Both the position numbers and the translations under genes were made by a program. From NCBI RefSeq assembly GCF_004683885.1, contig NZ_CP038440.1, forward strand, positions 1,274,001 through 1,338,000: DNA of 64,000 bases, read 5' to 3'. Below the pieces are notes generated by a model that saw only the letters and a program-made list of their open reading frames with translations, had not been told where the DNA came from and did not search any database. Of this stretch, positions 41,413 through 49,782 are shown piece by piece. The DNA comes from Brevundimonas sp. MF30-B. Its GTDB lineage: Bacteria > Pseudomonadota > Alphaproteobacteria > Caulobacterales > Caulobacteraceae. Position 1 is the first letter of the stretch, and the number at the start of each line of letters is the position of its first letter.

Positions 41413-43356
41413 CTACTTGCGAACGTAAGCATCCAGGAATTTGAGATAGGCTTCCTGGGCGGTGATGCGGTTCTCGCGGCGCAGGAAACCGTGACCCTCG
41501 TCGGGGAAGAGGACGTATTCCACCGGCACGTTGTTGGCGCGCACGGCCGCGACCAACTCATCGCTTTCGACCTGCAGCACGCGGGGATCGTTGGCCCCCT
41601 GAACCACCAGCATGGGCCGGCGGATGTTCGAGGCGTGGAACAGGGGCGAGATGCGGCGATGGCGCTCGGCGTCGGTCGCCGGGTCGCCCATTTCGTCGTA
41701 GAGCGCGGCGCGCTGAGCGCCCCACCACGGCGGGATCGACTCCAGGGTGCGCACCCAGTTGGTCACGCCGAAGATGTTCACGCCTGCCTCGAACGCCTCG
41801 GGGTGGAAGGCCAAGGCGGCGGCGGTGATATAGCCGCCGTATGAGCCGCCCATGACGGCGACCTGATCATCGGCGACCCAGTCCTGCGCCCGCAGCCAGT
41901 TCCCGCCCTCGACGATGTCGCGCAGGTCTTCCTCGCCATGACGGCGGTCGTCCATGTGGAAGAAGGTCTTGCCGTAGCCTGACGATCCCCGATTGTTGGC
42001 GCCCAGCACCGCATAGCCGTGGTTCACCAGGTGCTGGACCATGGCGGAATAGCCGCGACGAGTCTGGCCTCCGGGGCCGCCATGCACCAGCACAATGGCC
42101 GGGGCGGGATTCTGAGCCGACGCGTTGCGCGGCTTGTAGAGCACAGCCGGGATTTCGACGCCGTCAAAGGAGCGGTAGCGGACGATGCTGGCCTCGACCA
42201 GATCGCTTTCAGCGATGGCGGGGTTCAGCGCGGTGGTCAGCCGGCGCGCCTGGCCCGTCGCCAGATCAGCAACGAAGACGTCGGCCGGCGAGGTGTCGGA
42301 CGCCACGGTGAAGGCGATGCGGTCCTCGTCGGGGCTGAACCGGACGCCGCCGATGTCGCCGTCCGGCACTCCGGTCAGGGCGACAGATTGATCTGTGCGC
42401 GTATCCAGCAGCGTCAGCTTGGTCGAGGCGTCGGCGTTGACCGCCGAGACGCGGTAGCGGCCCGATGGCGAGAAGCTGACGAACATCACGTCCCAGTCCG
42501 CCTGAAGGTAGGGCGCCTTTTCAGCGGTGGCGAGGTCGTAACGCCAGGCTTGGTTGAACTCCCCGCTCTCGTTCGAGGCGTAGATCAGGGCCTTGCTGTC
42601 GGGCGTGAAGTCGTAGGCCGAGAAGGCGATGTCGCCTTGATGCTCCGTGACAAGTCTGGGCGCGCCGCCCGAGTTCAGGTCGGCCAGATAGATGTCCGAG
42701 TTGGCGCTCGTGATAGGCTTGTCCAGCGCCAGCCAGCGGCCGTCCCGCGAAAGGGCGGAGGGCTGAAAGCCGCCGTCGTTGCGAAACACGACGCGGCTTT
42801 CGTAGGTCTGGGCGTCCACGCCGATGACGTCGAAGGCCTGAGGGTCGCGCGCATTCGAAGTGAGGTAGATTGTGTCGCCGTTCGCGCTCCAACCGACGAA
42901 GCCTGCCTTGACGGCGTCGCCGGGGGTCAGGTCGCGGACGGACCCGTCGCGCTCGCGCACATAGACATGGCTGAGCTCGCTGCCGCCGCCGCCCGCATCG
43001 GCGGTGTAGAGCAGGCGGTCGTCGTTGGGGAAATAGCTGGCGGCGAAGTGGGCTACGCCGTCGGAACGGGTCAATGCGCGAGGCTGCGCGCCGTCCAGCG
43101 GCAGGGCGTAGGTGTTGAACACGCCCGTAGCGTCCGATGAGATCAGCACGGACTTACCGTCCGGCGAGAACGCATGGCCGGCGTCGCTGGCCATGGAATA
43201 GCTGGTGGTCTCGAAAAACTGGGCCGCGGAGTAGGTGCGCGGGGTCGTCTGCGTCGACTGCGTGTGCGCCGAATGGGCGTGGACGGGCTGGGCCGCCAGC
43301 GGCGCGGCCAGTGCGAGAACGGCGGCGGCCGCCAGGCGAGCGGAACGGTGACGCAT
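41413..43356 (-). CDS. S9-family prolyl oligopeptidase, exported
   Basis: About 647 residues from ATG at 43356 with a signal peptide (MRHRSARLAAAAVLALAAPLAAQPVHAHS). A beta-propeller/TolB-like half holds repeats such as FSPDGKSVLISSDATG and FTPDSKALIYASNESG. The C-terminal alpha/beta hydrolase has the nucleophile motif GGSYGGY, an Asp in VQGANDPRV and a His in DEGHGF. It cleaves short peptides, presumably in the periplasm. AAGGGGG lies 8 bases before this ATG; an earlier start at 43374 is possible. Confidence 0.92.
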   Translation of the reverse strand: MRHRSARLAAAAVLALAAPLAAQPVHAHSAHTQSTQTTPRTYSAAQFFETTSYSMASDAGHAFSPDGKSVLISSDATGVFNTYALPLDGAQPRALTRSDGVAHFAASYFPNDDRLLYTADAGGGGSELSHVYVRERDGSVRDLTPGDAVKAGFVGWSANGDTIYLTSNARDPQAFDVIGVDAQTYESRVVFRNDGGFQPSALSRDGRWLALDKPITSANSDIYLADLNSGGAPRLVTEHQGDIAFSAYDFTPDSKALIYASNESGEFNQAWRYDLATAEKAPYLQADWDVMFVSFSPSGRYRVSAVNADASTKLTLLDTRTDQSVALTGVPDGDIGGVRFSPDEDRIAFTVASDTSPADVFVADLATGQARRLTTALNPAIAESDLVEASIVRYRSFDGVEIPAVLYKPRNASAQNPAPAIVLVHGGPGGQTRRGYSAMVQHLVNHGYAVLGANNRGSSGYGKTFFHMDDRRHGEEDLRDIVEGGNWLRAQDWVADDQVAVMGGSYGGYITAAALAFHPEAFEAGVNIFGVTNWVRTLESIPPWWGAQRAALYDEMGDPATDAERHRRISPLFHASNIRRPMLVVQGANDPRVLQVESDELVAAVRANNVPVEYVLFPDEGHGFLRRENRITAQEAYLKFLDAYVRK

Positions 43357-43450
43357 CGAAAACCCCCTTGTCATGATCCTGACAGCTAGAGGGGGGATGG
43401 AACCACTTCGGATGCGATCTGTCCCGAAAAATGTCTCGGGCGCCCGTGTA

Positions 43451-44011
43451 TCAGCCTACGCCGGCCCTTTGCAGAACGGGCACCACGATGTCCTCCTCGT
43501 CGTCGAGGTGGCGGGCAAGGGGCGTCTGGGCGGCGTCCAGCGTGTCGGCCAGGCGCAGGGCGGCGTCGGCGGCCGGACTGCCAGAGCGGACAGCCTGGTG
43601 CAGCGCATTACCGGTCGCGGCCAGCGCCTCGAGGTGGGCGTGGATGGCGTCATGGTCGCGATCCAGCAGGTCGAGCGCGGGCTGAAGGCGGGTGTCGAGG
43701 CGGCGGAACTGCGGGAAGTAGTGGCCCGTCTCGATCCGGTGATGGCCGTCGAGATGCTGGAGAAAGCCGGCGAGAACGGGCAGGGCGCGGTCATGGAAGC
43801 CGCGCGCATCGGCGCGGCCGGCCCGCAGGTCGGACGCAGCCGCCGCCATCATCGCGGTCTCGCGGCGGAAGCCGTCGTGCATCTGCAGCCAGAAGCGGGC
43901 GAGATCCGAGAGCTGGGCGTCCGTCGCCCGGGCGCGGGGCAGGGACTGACACAGCGCGGACAGTTCGGGCGGCAGACCCTGCCGCGCCGCCAGGGTCCAG
44001 GGGTCAGACAA
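43451..44011 (-). CDS. Hemerythrin-like domain protein
   Basis: 186 residues, all helical. Iron-ligand candidates follow the HHExxH/HxxxE pattern: [44 protein letters not shown] and [14 protein letters not shown]. It probably binds a di-iron centre and O2 or NO in the cytosol. Its start overlaps the end of mnmA by 8 bases, so it is co-transcribed. Confidence 0.88.
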   Translation of the reverse strand: MSDPWTLAARQGLPPELSALCQSLPRARATDAQLSDLARFWLQMHDGFRRETAMMAAAASDLRAGRADARGFHDRALPVLAGFLQHLDGHHRIETGHYFPQFRRLDTRLQPALDLLDRDHDAIHAHLEALAATGNALHQAVRSGSPAADAALRLADTLDAAQTPLARHLDDEEDIVVPVLQRAGVG

Positions 44012-45218
44012 CGGCGGTGGTCGCGGCGATGAAGCCGCCGCCCAGCAGGCGATCGGGATCGGCGGGATCGTACAGGGCGCACGCCTGGCCGGGCGCCACG
44101 CCTTCCTCGCCCTGGTCGAAGACGACCCGCACGGCCTCGCCGTCCATCCCCAGACGAGCTGGGGAGGGCTGACGGGTCGAGCGGACGCGGGCCAGCACGG
44201 GCGCCGCGTCGCGGGCCGCGTCCTGGATGGTGGCGTGGTCGCCCAGCCAGTTCAGCTCTTCCAGCACCAGGGAGGCGGTCAGCAGGGCTTCGCGCGGGCC
44301 GACGACGACGCGACGGGTTTCGGGCTCGAGCCTGGTGACGAACAGGGGCTCGCCCACGGCGACGTTCAGACCCCGGCGCTGGCCGATGGTGTAGTCGGTG
44401 ATGCCCGCGTGGGCGCCCAGGACGCGCCCGTCCATGTGCACGATCTCGCCGGCCTCGCGCCCCTGGGGCCGCAGGCGGTCGATCAGGGTGCGGTAGTCGC
44501 CGGACGGCACGAAACAGATGTCCTGGCTGTCGGGCTTGGCGGCGATGCGCAGGCCCAGCGAGGCGGCCACGCCGCGCACCTGGGGCTTCTCGAGATCGGC
44601 CAGGGGGAAGCGCAGATAGTCCAGCTGGTCGCGCGTGGTGGCGAACAGGAAGTAGGATTGGTCGCGCGAATGGTCGATCGCCTTGCGCATCTGGGCGCGG
44701 CCGTCCGGGCCGATCGCGCGGCGTACATAGTGGCCGGTCGCCATGGCTTCGGCGCCCAGGTCGCGTGCGACGTCCAGCAGGTCGCGGAACTTGACCGTCT
44801 GATTGCAGCGGATGCAGGGCACCGGCGTCTGGCCACGCAGATAGCTGTCGGCGAACTGGTCGATCACGGCGTCGCGGAAGCGGCTTTCGTAGTCGAGGAC
44901 GTAGTGGGGAATGCCGAGTGTCTCGGCCGCCAGGCGCGCGTCGTGGATGTCCTGGCCCGCGCAGCAGGCGCCCTTCTTCTTGAGCGCCGCGCCGTGGTCG
45001 TAGAGCTGAAGCGTCACGCCGACGACGTCATAGCCCGCCTTGGCCAGCAGGGCGGCGACGACGGTGGAGTCCACCCCTCCCGACATGGCCGCCACCACGC
45101 GCGATCCGACCGGCAGGCCGACCGCCGCGCGCGCAGAGGCGATCGCCGCGTCCATGTCGTCCTGAGACGTCATGGGGGCGATGTCGGGGATCGGGCAAAG
45201 GTCCTCGGCCAGGGTCAT
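44004..45218 (-). CDS. mnmA: tRNA-specific 2-thiouridylase
   Basis: 404 residues. PP-loop ATPase motif [16 protein letters not shown], catalytic cysteines in [12 protein letters not shown] and [13 protein letters not shown], and [11 protein letters not shown] in the tRNA-binding part. It makes s2U34 in Lys, Glu and Gln tRNAs using sulfur from IscS. In-frame alternative starts exist at residues 16 and 22; the first ATG is used here provisionally. Slightly longer N-terminus than E. coli MnmA. Confidence 0.95.
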   Translation of the reverse strand: MTLAEDLCPIPDIAPMTSQDDMDAAIASARAAVGLPVGSRVVAAMSGGVDSTVVAALLAKAGYDVVGVTLQLYDHGAALKKKGACCAGQDIHDARLAAETLGIPHYVLDYESRFRDAVIDQFADSYLRGQTPVPCIRCNQTVKFRDLLDVARDLGAEAMATGHYVRRAIGPDGRAQMRKAIDHSRDQSYFLFATTRDQLDYLRFPLADLEKPQVRGVAASLGLRIAAKPDSQDICFVPSGDYRTLIDRLRPQGREAGEIVHMDGRVLGAHAGITDYTIGQRRGLNVAVGEPLFVTRLEPETRRVVVGPREALLTASLVLEELNWLGDHATIQDAARDAAPVLARVRSTRQPSPARLGMDGEAVRVVFDQGEEGVAPGQACALYDPADPDRLLGGGFIAATTAVV

Positions 45219-45274
45219 GCGCCGCCATATAGTCGTGTCTGCGTACGATTTCGAGGTGCGCCCGAAAACGAAGA

Positions 45275-45300
45275 AGGCCGCCCCCTCTCGGGAGCGGCCT
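45275..45300 (-). terminator. Terminator downstream of sciP
   Basis: AGGCCGCCCC (45275-45284) with GGAGCGGCCT (45291-45300) makes a 10-position stem (one mismatch) around CTCTCG. On the minus strand it is followed by TCTTCGTTTTCG. Confidence 0.6.
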
Positions 45301-45342
45301 CAATCTGTCCGGGGCTCAAGCAGCCCGAAGGGCGATAGCCCC

Positions 45343-45627
45343 TTAAGACCTGTAGGTCTGGATGCGCGTCGTGCGCAGGCCCTGCATGCCCCATTTGTCG
45401 ATCGCCTTCTGCCAGGCGAGGAATTCCTCGGCCGTCAGGCGATAGCGGGCCAGGGCGTCGTCCAGGCTGATCAGGCCGCCGCGCACGGCGGCCACGACCT
45501 CGGCCTTGCGGCGGATGACCCACCGGTCGGTGTTCGCCGGAGGCAGGTCGCCGAGCGTCAGGGGAGTCCCCGTCGGTCCAACCACGTACTGTTCGCCTTT
45601 GCTGTTAAGGCGTCGCTCTTGCAGCAT
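45343..45627 (-). CDS. sciP: CtrA inhibitor SciP (DUF1153)
   Basis: 94 residues, the full DUF1153 domain. YVVGPTGTPLTLGDLPPANTDRWVIRRKAEVVAAVRGGLISLDDALARYRLTAEEFLAWQ contains a Trp/Arg-rich helix-turn-helix. In Caulobacter crescentus SciP binds DNA and CtrA to restrict CtrA-activated genes to the right cell-cycle phase, and the gene lies beside flgE there too, as here. A CtrA-type box lies 55 bases upstream. One of the best lineage markers in this window. Confidence 0.95.
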   Translation of the reverse strand: MLQERRLNSKGEQYVVGPTGTPLTLGDLPPANTDRWVIRRKAEVVAAVRGGLISLDDALARYRLTAEEFLAWQKAIDKWGMQGLRTTRIQTYRS

Positions 45628-45681
45628 GGGCTTAAGCCTCTCTCACCACCACTCTTGAGACAGAAGCTACGACCGGCCCTT

Positions 45682-45696
45682 CTAAAGGCCGTTTAA
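45682..45696 (-). promoter_or_regulatory. CtrA box before sciP
   Basis: On the minus strand TTAA (45693-45696), seven bases, then TTAG (45682-45685): one base off the CtrA consensus TTAA-N7-TTAA. A further TTAA lies at 45632-45635. The known C. crescentus logic, CtrA activating sciP, would fit. Confidence 0.6.
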
Positions 45697-45803
45697 GCGT
45701 CGTGGTGAAGGAAAACTGAATCACTTCCGTCACGCACGACCCCCGGTTGATGTTGCTTGAGCGACGATTCATTCGATTCAACGGCTACTTACGGACTGGG
45801 CGA

Positions 45804-47255
45804 TCAGCGTTTGATGCTGATCAGCTCGGCCAGCATTTCGTCCGCCGTCGTAATGATCTTGGACGAGGCCGAATAAGCGCGCTGGGTGGTGATCAGACCG
45901 GTGAACTCGGTCGACAGGTCGACGGTCGAGGCCTCGAGCTGATTGGCTCCGATCAGACCGGCGCCGCCCGTGCCTGCCGCCTTCAGGTTGAAGGTGCCGG
46001 ACGCCTGGCTGACGCGGAAGGCGTTGCCGGTGGTCTCGATCAGATTGTCGGGGCTGGGGAAGGTGGCCAGGGCGACCTGCGCGATGCGGCGCATCACGCC
46101 GTTGTCGAAGATGGCGGTGACGAAGCCGCGCTCGTCGATCTTGACGTCGGTCAGATTGCCGAAGGCGGTGCCGTTGGTCAGCGTCGCCTGCACCACCGAG
46201 GCGCTGTCGTACTGGGTCAGGCCGCCGGCGGCCGCCGTCAGGTCGAAGTTCAGCGTCTGCTCGGCGATGCCCAGGCCCTCGGCCCATTTGAACTCGCCCG
46301 CCCCGGGTGCAGCGGAGTTCGAGCCCCCGAACGTCAGGACGGCGGCCGAGGGGTCGGTGAACAGGGCGTTGGCCATGGTCGCCATGGCGGCGGTGTCCAG
46401 CCGGCCGTCCTGAGTGAAGGCCACCATGCCCGTCTTGATCTGGCCATTGGCCAGGGCGCCGCCGCTTTCGACATCCGTTGCCGGGATGGCGCGGATTTCA
46501 GCGTACCACTGGTTCGGAATGTCGCTCTTCAGAAAGGAGATGGCCAGGTTTCTCTGGCCGCCCTTCGAGTCCGAAACAGGCACGGTCAGTTCGAAGTCCG
46601 GCTTGACGCCGGTTCCGGTCTCGGCGTTCCACATGGCCATCGAATTGGTCGCCGGGTCGTAGGCGCCGGTTCCCGGAGGCGTGGCTGCGGCGGCCGTCGC
46701 GGCGGCGGACAGCGGCTGACTGGAGCGCAGATTGGCGTTCAACTGCACCCGCGTGGTCGCTTCGGCCGTGCCGCCGACAGAACCGACGTTGATCGTGCGC
46801 AGACGCGACAGGTCGGAAGGATCGGTTGCGATGTCGCCGTTGGAGTCCACCGGCCATCCCTGAAGGTACAGACCGGCTGTGTTCTTGAGATAGCCCATGT
46901 TGTCGACGCGGAAGGCGCCGGCGCGAGTGAACAGGCGCGTGTCGGTGACGCCGACGTTCTCGGCCTTGTCGGTCACGACGAAGAAGCCGTTGCCCGAGAT
47001 GCCCAGATCAGTGCTGGTCGAGCCGCGCTGCAACTGGCCGTTCTGGCTGGTGTAGTGGCGCGCGCTGGCCAGGACGCCGCCGGCGGAATAGCCGGTGCCG
47101 CTGGTTTGACTGTTGACCACCGTCTGGAATTCGGCGGCCGAGCGCTTGTAGCCGATGGTGTTCACGTTCGCGATGTTCTGCGAGATCGCGGCGAGGGCGG
47201 CGGAGTTGGCGGTCAGGCCGGAAACGCCGGCCATCATGGCGCTGTTGATGCTCAT
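45804..47255 (-). CDS. flgE: Flagellar hook protein FlgE
   Basis: 483 residues. N-terminal SAMMAGVSGLTANSAALAAISQNIANVNTIGYKRSAAEF carries the rod/hook coiled-coil and the ANVNTIGYK motif. The C-terminal STVDLSTEFTGLITTQRAYSASSKIITTADEMLAELISIKR is the conserved D0 helix. It forms the extracellular hook that joins filament and rod. Transcribed after flgD from the fliK-flgD-flgE operon. Confidence 0.95.
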   Translation of the reverse strand: MSINSAMMAGVSGLTANSAALAAISQNIANVNTIGYKRSAAEFQTVVNSQTSGTGYSAGGVLASARHYTSQNGQLQRGSTSTDLGISGNGFFVVTDKAENVGVTDTRLFTRAGAFRVDNMGYLKNTAGLYLQGWPVDSNGDIATDPSDLSRLRTINVGSVGGTAEATTRVQLNANLRSSQPLSAAATAAAATPPGTGAYDPATNSMAMWNAETGTGVKPDFELTVPVSDSKGGQRNLAISFLKSDIPNQWYAEIRAIPATDVESGGALANGQIKTGMVAFTQDGRLDTAAMATMANALFTDPSAAVLTFGGSNSAAPGAGEFKWAEGLGIAEQTLNFDLTAAAGGLTQYDSASVVQATLTNGTAFGNLTDVKIDERGFVTAIFDNGVMRRIAQVALATFPSPDNLIETTGNAFRVSQASGTFNLKAAGTGGAGLIGANQLEASTVDLSTEFTGLITTQRAYSASSKIITTADEMLAELISIKR

Positions 47256-47268
47256 GGCGATAAGCTCC

Positions 47269-48018
47269 TTAGGACAGCAGTTTGAGGGGGTTGAGGGCCG
47301 AAGCGATCGAGCTCATCAGGCTTGGATCGTCTTCGGTGGGCGTGGTGGGGGTCGAGGCCTGGCGCGCCTCGTCCAGCGCGATCAGGCTGGACAGCGGCAG
47401 GATCGACTTGCCGATCGTGGCGTAGGGCTGGCCGTCGTAGAGTTCGACGCCGGTGATGCGGCCCCGGATCAGCACCTGGGCGTCGACAGCCTGGTCGGCG
47501 CCGGTCTTGGCCGTGACCTTCAGGGTGTAGACGCCGTCGGGCGCGTCGCCGCCGGCGGCTGTCTTTCCGTCCCAGGTGAAGTCGTGGACGCCTGTGGTTT
47601 TGGACGGCGCGTCGCCGGACCACACGACCTTGCCCGCGCTGTCGAGCACCTGAAGCGTCGCCGTGGCCGCGTTGCCGCCGAGCTCGTAGCTCCAGCTGGC
47701 CTGGCCGTTCTCCAGCTTGGTCGCGCCCCAGACGGCGGTGGCGTCCTTGCCGATGTAGTTGGCCGCGCCCGCCAGGCCGCTGCCCTGCTGGGCCGCCAGC
47801 AGCCCCTTGAGCAGGTCATTGGTCAGCAGCTGCTGTTCGACCCCGGCCATCTGCGTCAGCTGGGCGGTGAACTGATTGGAGTCCACCGGCGACAGCGGGT
47901 CCTGATTCTTCAGCTGGGCGGTCAGCAGCGTCAGGAAGGTCTCGAAGTTCGAGGCCATCATCTGTGAGCCGGCGTTGATCCGGTTCGTGGCGGTGTTGGT
48001 GGAGATGGAGTCGACCAT
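47269..48018 (-). CDS. flgD: Hook-capping protein FlgD
   Basis: 249 residues. N-terminal FETFLTLLTAQLKNQDPLSPVDSNQFTAQLTQMAGVEQQ is the FlgD signature, followed by the fibronectin-like domain. It caps the growing hook and is discarded afterwards. 3 bases before, the fliK stop; 13 bases after, the flgE start. Confidence 0.95.
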   Translation of the reverse strand: MVDSISTNTATNRINAGSQMMASNFETFLTLLTAQLKNQDPLSPVDSNQFTAQLTQMAGVEQQLLTNDLLKGLLAAQQGSGLAGAANYIGKDATAVWGATKLENGQASWSYELGGNAATATLQVLDSAGKVVWSGDAPSKTTGVHDFTWDGKTAAGGDAPDGVYTLKVTAKTGADQAVDAQVLIRGRITGVELYDGQPYATIGKSILPLSSLIALDEARQASTPTTPTEDDPSLMSSIASALNPLKLLS

Positions 48019-48021
48019 GGG

Positions 48022-49395
48022 TCAGACCTTCAGATCGACGCCGCGCGGCGTCAGAGAAAGGGGCGTCCAGGCCGGGGCCTGGATCGGGTCATCCTCGGCG
48101 CCCAGTCGAGCGCGGGCTGAGAAGGCGGAGGCGCGCTCGCGGCGCTGATCGAACATCTGGCCCGAGCCGGCCTCGCGCTCCGAGAAGTCCAGTGCATCGT
48201 GGGCCAGCTGGAAGCCGGCGTCCTGAAGCTGGCGGCGCAGTTCGTCGGCGCGGCCGCGCAGGTCGGTGGCGGCCGCCGGGTTGTCGAACGCCAGGCGGGC
48301 GGCCAGACGGCCTTCGGAATCGATGTCCAGCTTCACATCGACGCGACCCAGATGCTCGGGCGTCAGCACCATGTCGAAGCGGGTCGAGCGGCCCTCAAGC
48401 CGGCGCACGATCTGGGCGGCGATCTGGGCGGTGGTCTCGACGGCCACGCGTGACATCTGCGACAGGCCGAGATCGCGGGCCTGGCTGGTGGCCGATGTCT
48501 CGGCTGTCGCCCCGGATGACGAGGCGGGCGGAGCGTCCGGCGCAAGCGGGGCAGGGGCAGGCGGCTTGGCCTCCGTGAGAGCCGTCTGCAGGATTGGCTT
48601 GGGGCTGGCGGAAGGTGCCGGGGGCGTCGCACTGTCGCCTGGTTTGGCTACAGAAGGCGTGTCGCCGGAAGCGACCTCTGTCGCTTGAGCGGAGCCCGAA
48701 GGGCCGCTTTGCGAAGGCGCGACGGCGGCTGAGAGGTTGCGGGCGTGCTGTGTCGCAGGCGCGCTTCCGTTCAAAGGCGGCGGCGCCTTTTCGCGGGAAA
48801 GGGCCTGAGTCGGAGCTTCGGCGCTGTCGCCATCCCCCTGAGCGTCATCAGGCGAGCCTGATGTCGGATCGACCGGGGCTGCGGGTGGGGCGGTCATGAC
48901 GGCGAGGCGCGCAGGCGCGGCCGCTGGCGATGGTGGCGGGGTCCACACCGCCAGGCCGGCCAGGACGGTCGGCTCAGCCTTCGCCTCGGTCGCGGGGACA
49001 GGCGCGGCCGCAACGGCCTCAGGCGCTTCCAGATCGCCCGGCCAGGCCGGATCGGTCCCGGTCTCCGCATTTGCGATGTCTGCGGCTGCGAGAGAAGCGT
49101 CGGACGCGTCCAGATCGGTCAAGGGCGACGGAGGGGCGACCACTAGGTCAGATGCAGGAAACGGAGGCCGGACCTGCTGCGCCTGTGTGTCCAGGCCGAA
49201 CGCGAGCCCCTGGCGGGAAGACGGGGCGCCCGTCACGCCAAGGCGAGCGCCGGCCTCCGGGGGCTGGTCAGGCTGCGCGTTCGCCTGACTCATCAGCGAG
49301 GAAAAGAGGCCGGACGCAGCCCCGTCCTCTTCGCCTTGAGGGGCGGAGACGCCGACGGGCGGCGCGAGGGCGGACAGGATGGCGGCGGCGGACAT
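48022..49395 (-). CDS. fliK: Flagellar hook-length control protein FliK
   Basis: 457 residues from ATG at 49395. The middle is a Pro/Ala-rich, low-complexity ruler (PPAAPVDPTSGSPDDAQG ...). The C-terminal FliK domain contains LTPEHLGRVDVKLDIDSEGRLAARLAFDN and LRRQLQDAGFQ. It measures hook length and switches export specificity. Preceded by a sigma-54 promoter at 49461-49476. Confidence 0.85.
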   Translation of the reverse strand: MSAAAILSALAPPVGVSAPQGEEDGAASGLFSSLMSQANAQPDQPPEAGARLGVTGAPSSRQGLAFGLDTQAQQVRPPFPASDLVVAPPSPLTDLDASDASLAAADIANAETGTDPAWPGDLEAPEAVAAAPVPATEAKAEPTVLAGLAVWTPPPSPAAAPARLAVMTAPPAAPVDPTSGSPDDAQGDGDSAEAPTQALSREKAPPPLNGSAPATQHARNLSAAVAPSQSGPSGSAQATEVASGDTPSVAKPGDSATPPAPSASPKPILQTALTEAKPPAPAPLAPDAPPASSSGATAETSATSQARDLGLSQMSRVAVETTAQIAAQIVRRLEGRSTRFDMVLTPEHLGRVDVKLDIDSEGRLAARLAFDNPAAATDLRGRADELRRQLQDAGFQLAHDALDFSEREAGSGQMFDQRRERASAFSARARLGAEDDPIQAPAWTPLSLTPRGVDLKV

Positions 49396-49460
49396 GCGGC
49401 AGGCGATCTTCGTGGTGGGCGCGGCGGCGCCTGCTGCGCCCAAGGGTTCGGCGTCCTCGT

Positions 49461-49476
49461 CGCAAGCGCCGGGCCA
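49461..49476 (-). promoter_or_regulatory. Sigma-54 promoter of fliK-flgD-flgE
   Basis: On the minus strand TGGCCCG-GCGC-TTGCG matches the TGGCACG-N4-TTGC sigma-54 consensus at the key GG (-24) and GC (-12) with correct spacing. The predicted start is about 55 bases before the fliK ATG. Confidence 0.8.
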
Positions 49477-49556
49477 AGATCGACGGAGGGCCCAAGCTTA
49501 TGATTTGTATGACTAACGTTCGAAGGCAGCGGCCGTGCGAGGTCGGCTCTGTGGTC

Positions 49557-49587
49557 AAACTTGCCGCGCTTCGACCGCTTTTTGCCC
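49557..49587 (-). promoter_or_regulatory. Probable FlbD-type activator site, minus orientation
   Basis: On the minus strand it begins GGGCAAAAAGCG and ends CGGCAAG, with nine bases between. It matches the element at 49721-49751 at 24 of 31 positions in opposite orientation. It lies about 80-110 bases upstream of the fliK promoter, where sigma-54 activators bind. Confidence 0.6.
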
Positions 49588-49622
49588 AGCCGGACGCGCC
49601 CCTCTCAGGCGGTCTGAAGGAG

Positions 49623-49638
49623 TGGTCCGGCTCTTGCG
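49623..49638 (+). promoter_or_regulatory. Sigma-54 promoter of flgK-flgL
   Basis: TGGTCCG-GCTC-TTGCG keeps the GG/GC core and spacing of a sigma-54 promoter, about 145 bases before the flgK ATG. It is transcribed away from fliK, so the two hook operons are divergent. Confidence 0.75.
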
Positions 49639-49720
49639 CGCCTGATCGCTCATGGAACGAGCGCGAATAGCGATGTCCTTTGAAAACAACACGCTGGCGC
49701 AGCCCTGGATCGGGCGCGCC

Positions 49721-49751
49721 GGGCAAAAAGCGCGCGTCGGGCGGCAAGGTC
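49721..49751 (+). promoter_or_regulatory. Probable FlbD-type activator site, plus orientation
   Basis: Starts GGGCAAAAAGCG and ends CGGCAAGG, the mirror of 49557-49587. It lies about 70-100 bases downstream of the flgK start point. In C. crescentus FlbD enhancers (ftr) can be located downstream. The identity of the protein is inferred. Confidence 0.6.
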
Positions 49752-49782
49752 TGCCGGGCGCAGCGTTAACGGAGGCCCGCGC

